Shown here in pieces: positions 42,641-51,874 of a DNA stretch of 64,000 nucleotides (position 1 is its first letter; the number at the start of each line of letters is the position of its first letter). A program made the translations under genes and the position numbers. The notes under the pieces were generated by a model. It was not told the origin of the DNA. It ran no database searches and saw nothing but the letters and a program-made list of their open reading frames with translations. The DNA is taken from positions 1,426,001 to 1,490,000 of the forward strand of contig CAWBUL010000004.1 of NCBI GenBank assembly GCA_963791885.1, read 5' to 3'. The DNA is from CAVSUZ01 sp963791885. Lineage in GTDB: Bacteria > Pseudomonadota > Alphaproteobacteria > Acetobacterales > Acetobacteraceae.

Positions 42641-43270
42641 TTGGCCAAGGTGACGAAGGAGACCGCCGAGAGCCATCGGCGCTCTCTCGCAGAGATCGCG
42701 GGACGGCTGTTCTGCGAAAAGGGGCTTGACGGCGTGGGCGTGGCGGAGATCAGCCGAGCAGCCGGCCTGACGCACGGTGCGATCTATTCGGGTTTTGCCT
42801 CGAAGCGGGAGCTCGCCGTGGAGGCGCTGAAAGCCTCCCGCGAACAGAGCCGCCGACGGTTGGAGAACGCAACGGGGCCGGAACCGGAGCTCACGTCGCT
42901 GTTGCGTTACTACATATCACCTCGGCATCGCGACGACCGGGGGGCGTGTTGCCCGATGCTGGCCTCGGCGAGCGAAGCGGCGCGTCAGGATGACAATTAC
43001 CGTGAGGCGTTCGCGGCTATGTTTCTCGACTTCGCCGAGACGATTCAGGCCGCGATTGAACGTGGGGGTGCTCCCGATGGCCGGTCGCGGGCACTGGCCG
43101 TCGCCGCGGGAATGATCGGCGCTGTCGCCGTCGCGCGAGCATTGGACAGCGAGGCTTCGGACGAACTGCTGGCGGCGGCGCGAGCGAGGCTGGAGGAGGT
43201 TGGTCAGCCGGAGAGGCGAAAGCCCGGACGCCAGCCCAGGATTCGTTCTGCCTTCTCGGAGGAGACCTAG
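42641..43270 (+). CDS. TetR-family repressor
   Basis: 209 residues from a TTG at 42641, chosen because GGGAGG lies upstream and the sequence AKVTKETAESHRRS is where family members usually begin. ATGs at 42590/42593 lack a ribosome binding site and lie in the palindrome. The N-terminal helix-turn-helix is 'GVAEISRAAGLTHGAIYSGF'. A Cys pair in 'GACCPMLAS' is present in the ligand domain, as in the thiol-reactive subgroup. Divergent from the reductase it probably controls. Its stop overlaps the epimerase stop (CTAG). Confidence 0.8.
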   Translation: MAKVTKETAESHRRSLAEIAGRLFCEKGLDGVGVAEISRAAGLTHGAIYSGFASKRELAVEALKASREQSRRRLENATGPEPELTSLLRYYISPRHRDDRGACCPMLASASEAARQDDNYREAFAAMFLDFAETIQAAIERGGAPDGRSRALAVAAGMIGAVAVARALDSEASDELLAAARARLEEVGQPERRKPGRQPRIRSAFSEET

Positions 43271-43936
43271 TCGTTCGGCTCAGCCACGTTGAAAACGCCC
43301 AATGCATCGCGCTGCACTGCGAGAAGCACAGCACGGGCAGCATCATCGACATGCAGCGGTGCGAAATTGTGTGCCGTGTCGAAGCTTGTCCCGGGGCCGT
43401 AGAGATAGCCGTAGCGCAGTACCGTGCTGCTGATGCCTGATGTTTGCAGCACCTGCCGCTCCAGCGACGCAACGCCGCGCATGCTGATGCCGCGGGAACC
43501 CTCGGCCGTTGGGTCCAGCGGATCGTCCTGGTGATGCGGTGTCGGTCCTTCGGCGTACGCCCAGGCGAGGCTCTGCGCGACAAAGCGGGAAGCGCCTGGC
43601 GGCGAGGGCAGCGGCGACCAGGTTGTGCGTTCCCTCATCCCGGATTCTTGCATTGGCAACGACCGCCTGTTCCATGCGGCTCGGTTCAAGACCGGGTGGC
43701 AAAGCAGTCAGCTGGTGGATGACGATGGCGGGGGCAAAGGCGCGAAGCTGGGTCGTCAGGGACGCAACGTCATAGACGTCCGCGACAACAGGCCTGGCGC
43801 CGAGATTACGCAGAAGGTCCGCTTTAACGGCGTCTCGGGTCATGCCTGTGACACGATAGCCGCCTTGGCCCAGCAGCTTCACGAGACGTTTACCGATAGC
43901 GCCCGACGGGCCGGCGAGGAAGATCCGTGTGGCCAT
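43267..43936 (-). pseudogene. NAD-dependent epimerase/dehydratase with a frameshift
   Basis: The first frame (from ATG 43936, 'MATRIFLAGPSGAIGKRLVK') carries the Rossmann motif. The second (from 'GASRFVAQSLAWAYAEG' to 43267) carries the Tyr-containing C-terminal half ('RYGYLYGPGTSFD'). Deleting one base near 43597 restores a continuous extended SDR of about 222 residues. It is convergent with the TetR gene, with stops sharing CTAG. Substrate unknown. Confidence 0.72.
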
Positions 43937-43955
43937 GCCTCAAGGATGGGAGGGA

Positions 43956-45386
43956 TCAGGGCGCGCGGATAAGGGGGCAGGCGAGAATGGCGCTGTCGTC
44001 CAGATTGGATTGGATGTGGCGGCAGCCATTGGCGCGGTAAAGGCCATAGAAGTTCAGCGTGGCGTCTGCGACGCCGGGCGCCGCTTTCGGCATTTCGAGA
44101 CCCCAGAGCGGTCCGGGCCATGTGCGGATTGTGGTCTCGATCTGTTGCGCCAGTCGGGTGGTCTGGGCGGGATGGACCAGAATGCTGTTAGCGCCGACGA
44201 AGGGAATGCCGGGCGGGGCGAAGGGAATCACATAGGACATCGGACCCGGGTCGAGCATCACCCCCAGCGTGTTGGACGGAAGCGGCGGGAACCGCACGTC
44301 CAGAGCGGTGGGGCCGGCGGTGCGTCCCCAGTTCGGATAGACCGTCAGCGCAAGGGTTGCGACCGCGATGACGGGTGAGAGCCGCCCGAAGGCCAGAACG
44401 ATCAGGGTGCCGGAGAGGAGTTCGAGTGCCGCGAGATAGCGGAGGATAGAGAACTGTGCCTCCCACAGGGCCAGGGCAGTCAGGAAAAAGACGGCGAGTG
44501 GACAGAGTTGGCGCGCGCGGATGGCGCGGCCCCCTAGGATCAGAGCGGCGGCCAGGCCGAGGGCGATGCGCGGGTCTCGGATTGGAAACTCCGCCACCAG
44601 GGTAACGGGGCGAACGGCCCAGAAGGCGGGATAGACCAGCGCTTGCAGAACGCCGCGCGGCATGAAGCGGAGGTCGGCGATGCGCTCGGCCGGAACCCAG
44701 GGTGAGCGGAACAGGTCGTTGAAGTAGGGGAAGAGCGGATTGTCGTAACGGCGCCAGAGAATGAGCCACCAATAGCCGGCGGTGACGCAGGCGCCGAGCA
44801 TGATGCCGGCGCCGGTGCGCGGAAGGCGCTTGGTCCCCGAGGCGGCCATGAGCGCCAGCGCATAGGGGGCAGCAGTGAGTTTCAGCCCCACCGCGACACC
44901 GGCGAGCATGCCGGGCACAGCGCCTCCGTCCGGGTGTCGGAGCGCGAGCAGAAGCGCGCCGAGTTCGAGGGCCGCGAGTGGCGCCTCGGACATCGTCGTG
45001 GCCAGGGTGGGGAGCAGGGCAGCGCCGGTGGCGCCGATCAGGGTGGCGAGGAGGGCCGGAGCGCGAGGAAGATACAGGCGGGCAATGGCCCAGGCGAGGC
45101 AGATGGCGATGGCATGCGGAATGGCGAGAACCGCGTTGAGCAGAAACGGGGCGGCGTGGAGACTGCGGAAGAGCACGAAATACGCTGCGTCGAGCGTCGG
45201 GACGTAGAACGTCTGAAGCTGGGCGGGCGCGAGGTCGACGCCGAGGCGGCCGTGCAGGAACGCATAGCCGTTATAGAGATGGTAGTTGCGCAGATCGAAG
45301 CTGGCGTCGGTGCCCGACAGCGCGGCGCAGAGCAGAACGGCGCTGGCCAGCCCGGCGATGGTGGCGCGGTCGGCCCATCGGTGCAT
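43956..45386 (-). CDS. Polytopic GT-C-like membrane protein
   Basis: 476 residues with about ten membrane helices. The periplasmic N-terminal loop 'DASFDLRNYHLYNGYAFLHG' has the aromatic/Asp pattern seen in GT-C glycosyltransferases of the PMT/ArnT/GT87 group. The C-terminal 150 residues are a soluble periplasmic part. A lipid-sugar transferase role is plausible, but no signature Asp-Asp pair or partner gene confirms it. I assign only the general class. Confidence 0.55.
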   Translation of the reverse strand: MHRWADRATIAGLASAVLLCAALSGTDASFDLRNYHLYNGYAFLHGRLGVDLAPAQLQTFYVPTLDAAYFVLFRSLHAAPFLLNAVLAIPHAIAICLAWAIARLYLPRAPALLATLIGATGAALLPTLATTMSEAPLAALELGALLLALRHPDGGAVPGMLAGVAVGLKLTAAPYALALMAASGTKRLPRTGAGIMLGACVTAGYWWLILWRRYDNPLFPYFNDLFRSPWVPAERIADLRFMPRGVLQALVYPAFWAVRPVTLVAEFPIRDPRIALGLAAALILGGRAIRARQLCPLAVFFLTALALWEAQFSILRYLAALELLSGTLIVLAFGRLSPVIAVATLALTVYPNWGRTAGPTALDVRFPPLPSNTLGVMLDPGPMSYVIPFAPPGIPFVGANSILVHPAQTTRLAQQIETTIRTWPGPLWGLEMPKAAPGVADATLNFYGLYRANGCRHIQSNLDDSAILACPLIRAP

Positions 45387-45462
45387 TCCGGGATAATTGC
45401 GCGCCTCAGTTGCACAGGGGTTAACCGCTTCGTACGCTGTTGGATGAAGCGGAGAGAGCGTG

Positions 45463-46833
45463 ATGGATTTCGACCTGTTCGTGATCGGCGGGGGATCGGC
45501 CGGAGTGCGATGCGCGCGGATCGCGGCGGGTTATGGCGCACGCGTGGCAATCGCGGAGGAGCGGTTCTGGGGCGGCACGTGCGTCAACGTGGGCTGCGTA
45601 CCGAAGAAGCTGCTGGTGCAGGCCGGGGAGTATGGCGGGTGGGCGGACGACGCGGCGGGATTCGGCTGGACCATCAAGAAGGGGCCGCATGACTGGGGCA
45701 AGCTGATCGCCGCGAAGGACCGCGAGATCGGCCGGCTGAACGGAATCTACCGACGGCTGCTTGAGAATGCGGGGGTAAAAGTTCTCGATGGACGGGCAGT
45801 GCTGGCCGGGCCGCACGAGGCTGAGGCGAATGGCAAGCGTTTGACCGCGGAGCATATCGTAATCGCCGTCGGTGGCCATCCGACGCGGCTCGACATCCCG
45901 GGGGCCGAGCTTGGGATTATTTCGGATGATGCTTTCTACCTGAAGGAAATGCCGCGGCGCGTCGCCGTGTTGGGCAGCGGCTATATCGCCGTCGAGTTCG
46001 CCGGAATTTTCGCCGGGTTGGGCGCGGAGGTGGACCTGGTTTACCGGGCACCTTTGCCGTTGCGCGGCTTCGACCACGACATCCGTCAGGAGCTGGCAGA
46101 TGCGCTGACAGCGCAGGGCGTGCGGCTGCATCCGAATGCCGAGCCCGAGCGCATCGAGGCGAAGAACAAGAGCAAGCGGCTCTGTCTTGTCGATGGCGAC
46201 GCCATCAAGACCGACCTGGTGTTTTTCGCCACCGGACGACGGCCCGCGACGCAGAGTCTGGGCCTGGACGCGGCGGGCGTGACGGTCAGCCCGACAGGGG
46301 CCGTCGTCGTTGATGAGCATCTCCGCACGAGCCAGCCGCATATTTTCGCGATCGGCGACGTGACGAACCGGCTGAACCTGACGCCGGTTGCGACGGCGGA
46401 GGGACACGCTCTGGCAGACGGATTGTTCGGCGGCAAACCGCGGCGAATTTCGCTTGAGAATGTACCGACCGCGGTGTTTTCGACCCCGCCGGTGGCGTGT
46501 GTGGGGCTGAGCGAGGAAATGGCAGCGACCCGCTGCCCGGTCGATGTTTACGTGACACGGTTCACGCCGATGCGGCATGCACTAACAGGCCGGGCCCGCA
46601 AGACACTGATGAAACTGGTTGTCGCGCAGGAGAGCCAGAGGGTAGTAGGCGCCCATATGCTAGGAGAAGACGCGCCCGAGCTCATCCAGGGCGTCGCGAT
46701 CGCATTGGTGATGGGTGCGAAGAAGAGCGACTTCGACCGGACCATCGGGATTCATCCCACCGCGGCGGAGGAATTCGTGACCATGCGGACACGGACCCGG
46801 GTGGCGGGAGACGTTCGGGAGGCGGCGGAATGA
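45463..46833 (+). CDS. gor: Glutathione-disulfide reductase
   Basis: 456 residues from ATG 45463 (GTG 45460 is in frame), with GGAGAGAG upstream. FAD-binding 'VIGGGSAGVRCAR', redox-active 'CVNVGC' at 40-45, NADPH-binding 'VLGSGYIAVEFAG', and the dimer-interface active-site 'HPTAAEE' near the C-terminus. It keeps the glutathione pool reduced in the cytoplasm. It overlaps the next gene by 4 bp (ATGA), suggesting coupled translation. Confidence 0.92.
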   Translation: MDFDLFVIGGGSAGVRCARIAAGYGARVAIAEERFWGGTCVNVGCVPKKLLVQAGEYGGWADDAAGFGWTIKKGPHDWGKLIAAKDREIGRLNGIYRRLLENAGVKVLDGRAVLAGPHEAEANGKRLTAEHIVIAVGGHPTRLDIPGAELGIISDDAFYLKEMPRRVAVLGSGYIAVEFAGIFAGLGAEVDLVYRAPLPLRGFDHDIRQELADALTAQGVRLHPNAEPERIEAKNKSKRLCLVDGDAIKTDLVFFATGRRPATQSLGLDAAGVTVSPTGAVVVDEHLRTSQPHIFAIGDVTNRLNLTPVATAEGHALADGLFGGKPRRISLENVPTAVFSTPPVACVGLSEEMAATRCPVDVYVTRFTPMRHALTGRARKTLMKLVVAQESQRVVGAHMLGEDAPELIQGVAIALVMGAKKSDFDRTIGIHPTAAEEFVTMRTRTRVAGDVREAAE

Positions 46834-47954
46834 TGATCGAAGCTGACGAAGTCGTTCTGGACATGGGGCGGCGGTTTTCGCGGGAGCGGCTGGCACCTGG
46901 GGCAGCGGCGCGGGAGAAGGCAGGCGCGATCGAGCCGGAGATCATCGCCGAGTTGGGTGAACTAGGCTTCCTGGGCACGACGACGCCGGCGGAATGGGAC
47001 GGCTCCGATCTCGATCCCGTGACGTACGCGCTGCTGCTGGAGGAGATCGCGGCGGGGGACGGATCGGTCTCCACGCTGGTTTCTGTGCACAACTCGCCGA
47101 CCTGTGCGGTGCTGTCGATGTACGGCACGGATGTGCAGAAGGACCGCTGGCTGCGGCCGTTGGCGACGGGCCGGCATGTCGGCTCGTTCGGGCTAACGGA
47201 GCCTCAGGCGGGATCGGACGCGTCGAATCTGCGGACGCGGGCGGTGCGCAAGGGCGACCGCTACGTGGTGAACGGATCGAAGCAGTTCATCTCCAACGCC
47301 GCGCTGCCGGGAAGCGTCGTGTTCTTCGCGGTGACGGACCCTGAGGCGGGCAAGCGAGGGTTATCGTGCTTCGTGGCGGACAAGGGTACGCCCGGTTATG
47401 CGGTGCTGCGGAAGGAAGAGAAACTGGGGCAGAAAGCATCGGATACGTGTGCGTTGGCGTTCCAGGACATGGAAGTGCCGGCGGACCAGCGGATCGGCGC
47501 GGAAGGCGAAGGCTACAAGATCGCGCTATCAACACTCGAGAGCGGACGCATCGGCATTGCCGCGCAGAGCATAGGGATGGCTCGGGCGGCGCTGGAGACG
47601 GCGATTGCCTATGCGCGCGACCGCACGGCATTCGGGCGGCCGATCATGGAGCACCAGGCGGTCGCCTTCCGGCTGGTGGAAGCGAAGACGAAGCTGGAGG
47701 CGGCGCGGCAATTGACCTTACACGCGGCGCGCCTGAAGGCAGCGGGGACGAACGCGCTGGAGGCGGCCTGCATGGCAAAATTGTTCGCTTCGGAAGTTGC
47801 TGAAGCAGTGTGCACCGCGGCCATTCAAACGCTGGGAGGCTATGGATATCTGGCGGACTATCCGGTGGAGCGGATTTATCGGGATGTGCGCGTATGCCAG
47901 ATCTATGAGGGCACGAGCGACGTGCAGAAGATGATTTTGCAGCGGGTGCTGTAA
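46830..47954 (+). CDS. Acyl-CoA dehydrogenase
   Basis: 374 residues. FAD-binding and catalytic signatures: 'FGLTEPQAGSDASNLRTRA', 'ARDRTAFGRPIMEHQAVAF', 'QTLGGYGYLADYPVERIYRD' and the catalytic Glu in 'IYEGTSDVQKM' near 360. Starts inside the gor stop (ATGA). It oxidises an acyl-CoA, possibly short or branched. It is followed 2 bp later by an aldolase gene, so gor, this and the aldolase form one operon. Confidence 0.9.
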   Translation: MMIEADEVVLDMGRRFSRERLAPGAAAREKAGAIEPEIIAELGELGFLGTTTPAEWDGSDLDPVTYALLLEEIAAGDGSVSTLVSVHNSPTCAVLSMYGTDVQKDRWLRPLATGRHVGSFGLTEPQAGSDASNLRTRAVRKGDRYVVNGSKQFISNAALPGSVVFFAVTDPEAGKRGLSCFVADKGTPGYAVLRKEEKLGQKASDTCALAFQDMEVPADQRIGAEGEGYKIALSTLESGRIGIAAQSIGMARAALETAIAYARDRTAFGRPIMEHQAVAFRLVEAKTKLEAARQLTLHAARLKAAGTNALEAACMAKLFASEVAEAVCTAAIQTLGGYGYLADYPVERIYRDVRVCQIYEGTSDVQKMILQRVL

Positions 47955-47956
47955 GG

Positions 47957-48730
47957 ATGCGACCGAACCCAATCCGCGCCGCCGTCGAAAAGGGCGAATT
48001 GCAGATCGGCACCTGGGTCAACGTTGCCCGCAACCCGGCGATATTGCCTTTGCTGAAATCGGCGGGCTTGGATTTCGCCCGTGTGGATATGGAGCATTCG
48101 TCCCCATCCATCGAGACTATCGCCGACTTCGCACTTCTTGCCCGCGCGATCGACTTCCCGATCGTCGTGCGTCCGCCGAAAGCCAACCGCGAATGGATCA
48201 CGCGTCTGCTCGACATTGGTGTCTGGAATCTGCACTGCCCGCAGGTTGAGACGGCAGATCAGGCGGCCGAGATCGTCGCAGCCTCGCGCTATGCGCCGAA
48301 GGGGCTACGCGGTAACGCCGGCTTCAGCCCGGCGACGGAGTTCGAAATCGGAACCAGTGCGGTGGAACGCCGTGCTTTCGCCAACCGCCAAGTGTTCGTC
48401 ACGGTCATGCTGGAAACCGCCGGCGCTTTCGACCATCTCGACGCGATTGCCGCGATGGATGGGATCGACGCGCTGACGCTCGGACCGTCGGACCTCGCAC
48501 AGGATCTGGGCATCACCGGAACGCCCGATGAGCGCCGGATTCTGGATGAAAAGCGTGACCTGGTTCTCGCCGCTGCCCGCAAGCATGGAAAGACCTGCGC
48601 CATGCTGGTTTCCAACCAGGAGCAGGCGCTTCAATGGAAGCGAGCGGGAGCGCTGCTGCTGGCCTATTCCAGCGAAGCGGAGGTGCTGCACGGCGCCTTC
48701 AAAGCGGCGATGAGCCGCATCAAGGGCTGA
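47957..48730 (+). CDS. HpcH/HpaI-family aldolase
   Basis: 257 residues, the usual length for 4-hydroxy-2-oxoheptanedioate-type class II aldolases. 'GTWVNVARNPAILPLLKSAG', 'DFARVDMEHS', the metal-ligand Glu in 'VMLETAGAFDHLDAI' and 'LTLGPSDLAQDLG' are the family blocks. Third gene of the gor operon. Substrate uncertain; distinct from the paralogue at 35383. Confidence 0.85.
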   Translation: MRPNPIRAAVEKGELQIGTWVNVARNPAILPLLKSAGLDFARVDMEHSSPSIETIADFALLARAIDFPIVVRPPKANREWITRLLDIGVWNLHCPQVETADQAAEIVAASRYAPKGLRGNAGFSPATEFEIGTSAVERRAFANRQVFVTVMLETAGAFDHLDAIAAMDGIDALTLGPSDLAQDLGITGTPDERRILDEKRDLVLAAARKHGKTCAMLVSNQEQALQWKRAGALLLAYSSEAEVLHGAFKAAMSRIKG

Positions 48731-48820
48731 CACACCACGGTTTTCGCGGCCGGGCCGCCGGATGCCAACTTGCCTCAATCCGCTGCATGAACGACCCAAT
48801 TGCAATTCCTAACTTGCAAT

Positions 48821-48835
48821 TGCGAGTTATTCGCA
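48821..48835. promoter_or_regulatory. Fur-box-like palindrome upstream of the OprB porin
   Basis: TGCGA-GTTAT-TCGCA is a perfect 5-5-5 palindrome 125 bp before the porin start, nested in TTGCAATT repeats (48800-48822). The same arms recur at 50959 and, in part, at 33574. Confidence 0.55.
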
Positions 48836-48960
48836 TATCCTCGAGCGAGTCGCCGCCTCAGCCCATGGCTCACATCGGGTCAGGGGACAGCGCGGCGCAG
48901 TGTCAACCGCCGGGCTTTGGGGCCGCGTGAGCGGATCACGCCCGGCTTTGAGGACGCAGT

Positions 48961-50430
48961 ATGCTGGGAAGATCATGGGCTGTCGCCGGCTGGCTGCTGG
49001 CAGCCTTGGGTTTGATGTCGTTCGGCTCGCGGGCCTCGCCGCCCGATCAGACGGACCAGGACAACACCCTCGCGGCAGCGCAATCTCCCAGTCCCGGCCA
49101 GCCAGGTTTCGTGACGCAACTTTTTGCCTCCTCGCGCAGCAACCTGCTGGGCGACATGTTCGGCCTCAGGACTGCGCTGGGTAATCACGGGATTACGCTG
49201 GGTTTTCAAACGACTGACGAGGTGTTCGGTACACTATCCGGCGGTATTCAGCGCGGTGCTTCGGGCGACGGCTCGACACTGTTCGGGCTCGGGCTGGACA
49301 CGCAAAAAGCGTTCGGATGGCCCGGCGGCACCTTCAACATCAGCGGGTTTTGGATTTACGGGCCCAATTTCAGCACGAACTATCTGGGCGTGTTGCAGAC
49401 CAACAGCGGCATCCTCGCGGAACCGACGGTGCGCCTGTGGGAGGCGTGGTATCAGCAGGTATTCCTGGACGGGCGGGCGGATGTGAAGCTCGGCCTGCAG
49501 AGCGTCGATCAAGAGTTCATGGTCAGCCAGAACTCTCTCCTGTTCCTCAACACGGTGATGGGCTGGCCGATGATTCCCTCGGCCGATCTGTATGCGGGCG
49601 GGCCGGCATATCCGCTGTCTTCATTGGGCGTGCGGCTGCGCGGACGCGTAAACGGCAACCTGACGCTGCTGGGCGGTGTGTTTCAGGACAATCCACCGGG
49701 CGGTCCATTCAATGACGATGGGCAGTTGCGTGGCCGCACGCGCTGGGGCGGCAATTTCAATCTCCGCACTGGTGCATTGTTCCTGGCGGAGGCGCAGTAC
49801 GGCGTTCCAGGCGAAGGCGCGCCGGTGACGAACGGGGCCAAGGGGCCGCTGCCGGCGACCTACAAGATCGGCTTCTGGTTCGATACGGCGCAGTTCCCGG
49901 ACCAACGCTACGACAATACGGGGCTGTCCCTGGCGAATCCGAACAACACCGGAATACCGGCGATGCACCAGGGGAATTTCGGCATTTATGGTGTGGTGGA
50001 CCAGACGGTGTGGGCGCCAGGCGGGGACAATCCGCGTGCGTTGAGCCTGTTTCTTCGTCCGATGGGTGCGCCCACCGGCGATCGGAACCTGATCAATTTC
50101 AGCGTCAATGGCGGGATGACGTACAAGGCACCGCTGCCAGGCCGTGACGACGATACGTTCGGGATCGGGTTCGGCGTGGCGAATGTGAGCTCCCGAGCGG
50201 CGGGGCTTGATCAGGACACGGCGTTCTTTAGCGGCACCTATGTGCCGGTGCGTGGAGCGGAGACGTTCCTGGAGATCACGTACCAAGCGCAAATCGCACC
50301 GTGGTGGCAGGTGCAGCCCGATTTCCAGTATTTCTGGATGCCCGGGGGCGGCGTGGTCAATCCGAACAGTCCGACCCAGCGGATCGGCAACGAGGCGATT
50401 CTCGGCGTGCGGACGATAGTGACGTTCTGA
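48961..50430 (+). CDS. OprB-family carbohydrate-selective porin
   Basis: 489 residues with a signal peptide (VAGWLLAALGLMSFGSRA). The body is beta-strand rich, with 'LGLGLDTQKAFGWPGGTFNI' and a C-terminal strand ending in Phe (ILGVRTIVTF), the outer-membrane assembly signal. OprB porins pass sugars and related solutes through the outer membrane. A Fur-like palindrome upstream suggests iron control. No inner-membrane sugar transporter is adjacent. Confidence 0.85.
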   Translation: MLGRSWAVAGWLLAALGLMSFGSRASPPDQTDQDNTLAAAQSPSPGQPGFVTQLFASSRSNLLGDMFGLRTALGNHGITLGFQTTDEVFGTLSGGIQRGASGDGSTLFGLGLDTQKAFGWPGGTFNISGFWIYGPNFSTNYLGVLQTNSGILAEPTVRLWEAWYQQVFLDGRADVKLGLQSVDQEFMVSQNSLLFLNTVMGWPMIPSADLYAGGPAYPLSSLGVRLRGRVNGNLTLLGGVFQDNPPGGPFNDDGQLRGRTRWGGNFNLRTGALFLAEAQYGVPGEGAPVTNGAKGPLPATYKIGFWFDTAQFPDQRYDNTGLSLANPNNTGIPAMHQGNFGIYGVVDQTVWAPGGDNPRALSLFLRPMGAPTGDRNLINFSVNGGMTYKAPLPGRDDDTFGIGFGVANVSSRAAGLDQDTAFFSGTYVPVRGAETFLEITYQAQIAPWWQVQPDFQYFWMPGGGVVNPNSPTQRIGNEAILGVRTIVTF

Positions 50431-50452
50431 CGCGGTGGGTCGCTGATCGCCC

Positions 50453-50486
50453 TTATTGCTGTGCGTCTGTTATTGCTGTGCGTCTG
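50453..50486 (+). repeat. 17-bp perfect tandem duplication
   Basis: TTATTGCTGTGCGTCTG occurs twice back to back at the 3' end of the DUF302 gene. The second copy provides its stop, so this looks like a recent slippage event. Confidence 0.8.
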
Positions 50487-50877
50487 TGGCTTCGCGGGCG
50501 ATAGCGGCCAAGCCTTCCGCCATCGCGCCGACAGCGCGAACAGCTGACGGATCGATGTCATGGCGCTTCGCGAGCCACGCTGGCTCGTTGCAGGCGAGCC
50601 AGGTTTTACCATCCTCATCCTGCCACACGAGGGCTTTGAGCGGCAGATCGATACCGACGGTCTGCTGCGCCTGCATCAGCGGTGTGCCAGCGCGGGGATT
50701 CCCGAATATGACCACCTCGGTCGGCCGCAGTGTCGTCCCGACCTTTGCCGCTGCCTGGGCGTGGTCAATGCGCGCCAGCACGGTGATATCGCGACGTGTC
50801 ACCGCAGCGATCAGCCGATCCACTGTTTCCGTCGGGTTATGGGCGCTGAGGTAAATCGTCAGTCCATCCGGGGTCAT
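50470..50877 (-). CDS. DUF302 domain protein
   Basis: 135 residues, single DUF302 domain: 'TVDRLIAAVTRRDITVLARI', 'EVVIFGNPRAGTPLMQAQ', 'GIDLPLKALVWQDEDGKTWL'. The fold is a small alpha/beta dimer of unknown function, sometimes linked to metal stress. It lies divergent to the 51002 fragment with a Fur-like palindrome between them. The final codons come from a 17-bp tandem duplication. Confidence 0.85.
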   Translation of the reverse strand: MTPDGLTIYLSAHNPTETVDRLIAAVTRRDITVLARIDHAQAAAKVGTTLRPTEVVIFGNPRAGTPLMQAQQTVGIDLPLKALVWQDEDGKTWLACNEPAWLAKRHDIDPSAVRAVGAMAEGLAAIAREATDAQQ

Positions 50878-50958
50878 CGTGCCTCCTGTTCAGATTCGAC
50901 GGCTGCTCTTCCGTTTCGGTGTTCGGCCCGACTTGAAGGGCCGGGCTGGAGATCCTAA

Positions 50959-50973
50959 TGCGAGTAATTCGCA
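50959..50973. promoter_or_regulatory. Fur-box-like palindrome between DUF302 gene and gene remnant
   Basis: TGCGA-GTAAT-TCGCA (AATGCGA... on the left flank), 82 bp upstream of the DUF302 start and 29 bp upstream of the remnant start. Same arms and spacing as the site at 48821. Confidence 0.55.
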
Positions 50974-51001
50974 GTTCCAACTGCTCGCCCGGAGGGCCTT
51001 C

Positions 51002-51220
51002 ATGCCGCAGTCGCGGACCCGTTCAGTCTTTGCCTGGCTGGCTCTGATCGCAATGCCGGGCGTCGCCATGGGGGGCGGCGCACGCGCCGCGGACGGCCCG
51101 GGATTTCTCACCGGCATTCACCGGTTCAACATGTTGACCTCCACGGTCCCTGACAATGGGGATCAGAACCCATATGCGATCGTCGTTGCCCCGGTTTCGG
51201 CCGGAAAGATCCACAAGGAC
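51002..51220 (+). pseudogene. N-terminal fragment of an exported NHL/propeller-type protein
   Basis: ATG 51002 opens a signal peptide (SVFAWLALIAMPGVAMGGG) and a start typical of exported repeat proteins ('TSTVPDNGDQNPYAIVVAPV', recalled). It breaks near 51220, where the frame changes and a different protein follows. GGAGGG lies 4-9 bp before the start. The repeat domain is gone. It stands behind a Fur-like site, so the lost gene was probably iron-regulated. Confidence 0.5.
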
Positions 51221-51224
51221 GAAC

Positions 51225-51767
51225 ACGAGGTGGGAAGCGATATTGGACGAGATGCAGCGTCACCGGTTCGACCGCATCGTCGGAGGAATTACGATTACGG
51301 CGGCACGGCGGCGCATTCTGGCATGGTCGGCACCGTATATGACGACGACGCTGAGCCTGGTTGTTGATACCCGGGCGTCCATAGCAAACATATCGGATTT
51401 GCGGGGCGGCATCGTCGGCGTGCAGGCGGCGACAACGGATTACGATGCGGCGGTGCGGATGCGGCAGGCGAGCGAAATCGGCGGTGTGCGCGTCTATCCA
51501 TTCGTGCGGATCGCGGATGCGGTGACAGATTTGCGTGCGGGACGGATTGCGGCGGTGATGAAGGTGTATCCGGTCGCGGCCTGGTTCGTGCGCCACACCC
51601 CGGGGCTGCGCATTCTGGGTCAGGTGCCGGATGATCCGCAGCCTCTGGGGATCGGGTTTGCCTTGAAGAGTGCGGTGCTATGCAGCGCCGTGCATGCGGT
51701 GCTGGGTCGGATGGAGCAGGACGGGACGCTGGCGCGGCTCCGGTTGGCTGCCTTGGGTGAAGTGTAG
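51225..51767 (+). pseudogene. C-terminal fragment of a periplasmic substrate-binding protein (SBP_bac_3-like)
   Basis: From 'WEAILDEMQRHRFDRIVGGI' onward the frame reads as the C-terminal two thirds of a family-3 solute-binding protein ('AWSAPYMTTTLSLVVDTRAS', 'GIVGVQAATTDYDAA', 'AAVMKVYPVAAWFV'). The signal peptide and lobe 1 start are missing; the frame is fused out of phase to the NHL-type fragment just upstream. This is the product of a deletion between two genes. Not a functional transporter subunit. Confidence 0.6.
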
Positions 51768-51874
51768 CGCCGGCTGAAACCGGATGGGAGGACGCAACGG
51801 ATCGACGGCACGGCGTCGTTTGATTTATACCAGCCCTCAGAAGCCACAAATCCTGCGACGTCGCTGGAGGCACC

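Noticed and set aside
45421..46578. Minus-strand 385-codon frame over the glutathione reductase gene
   Set aside because: Shadow of gor, whose CVNVGC and HPTAAEE motifs fix the coding strand.
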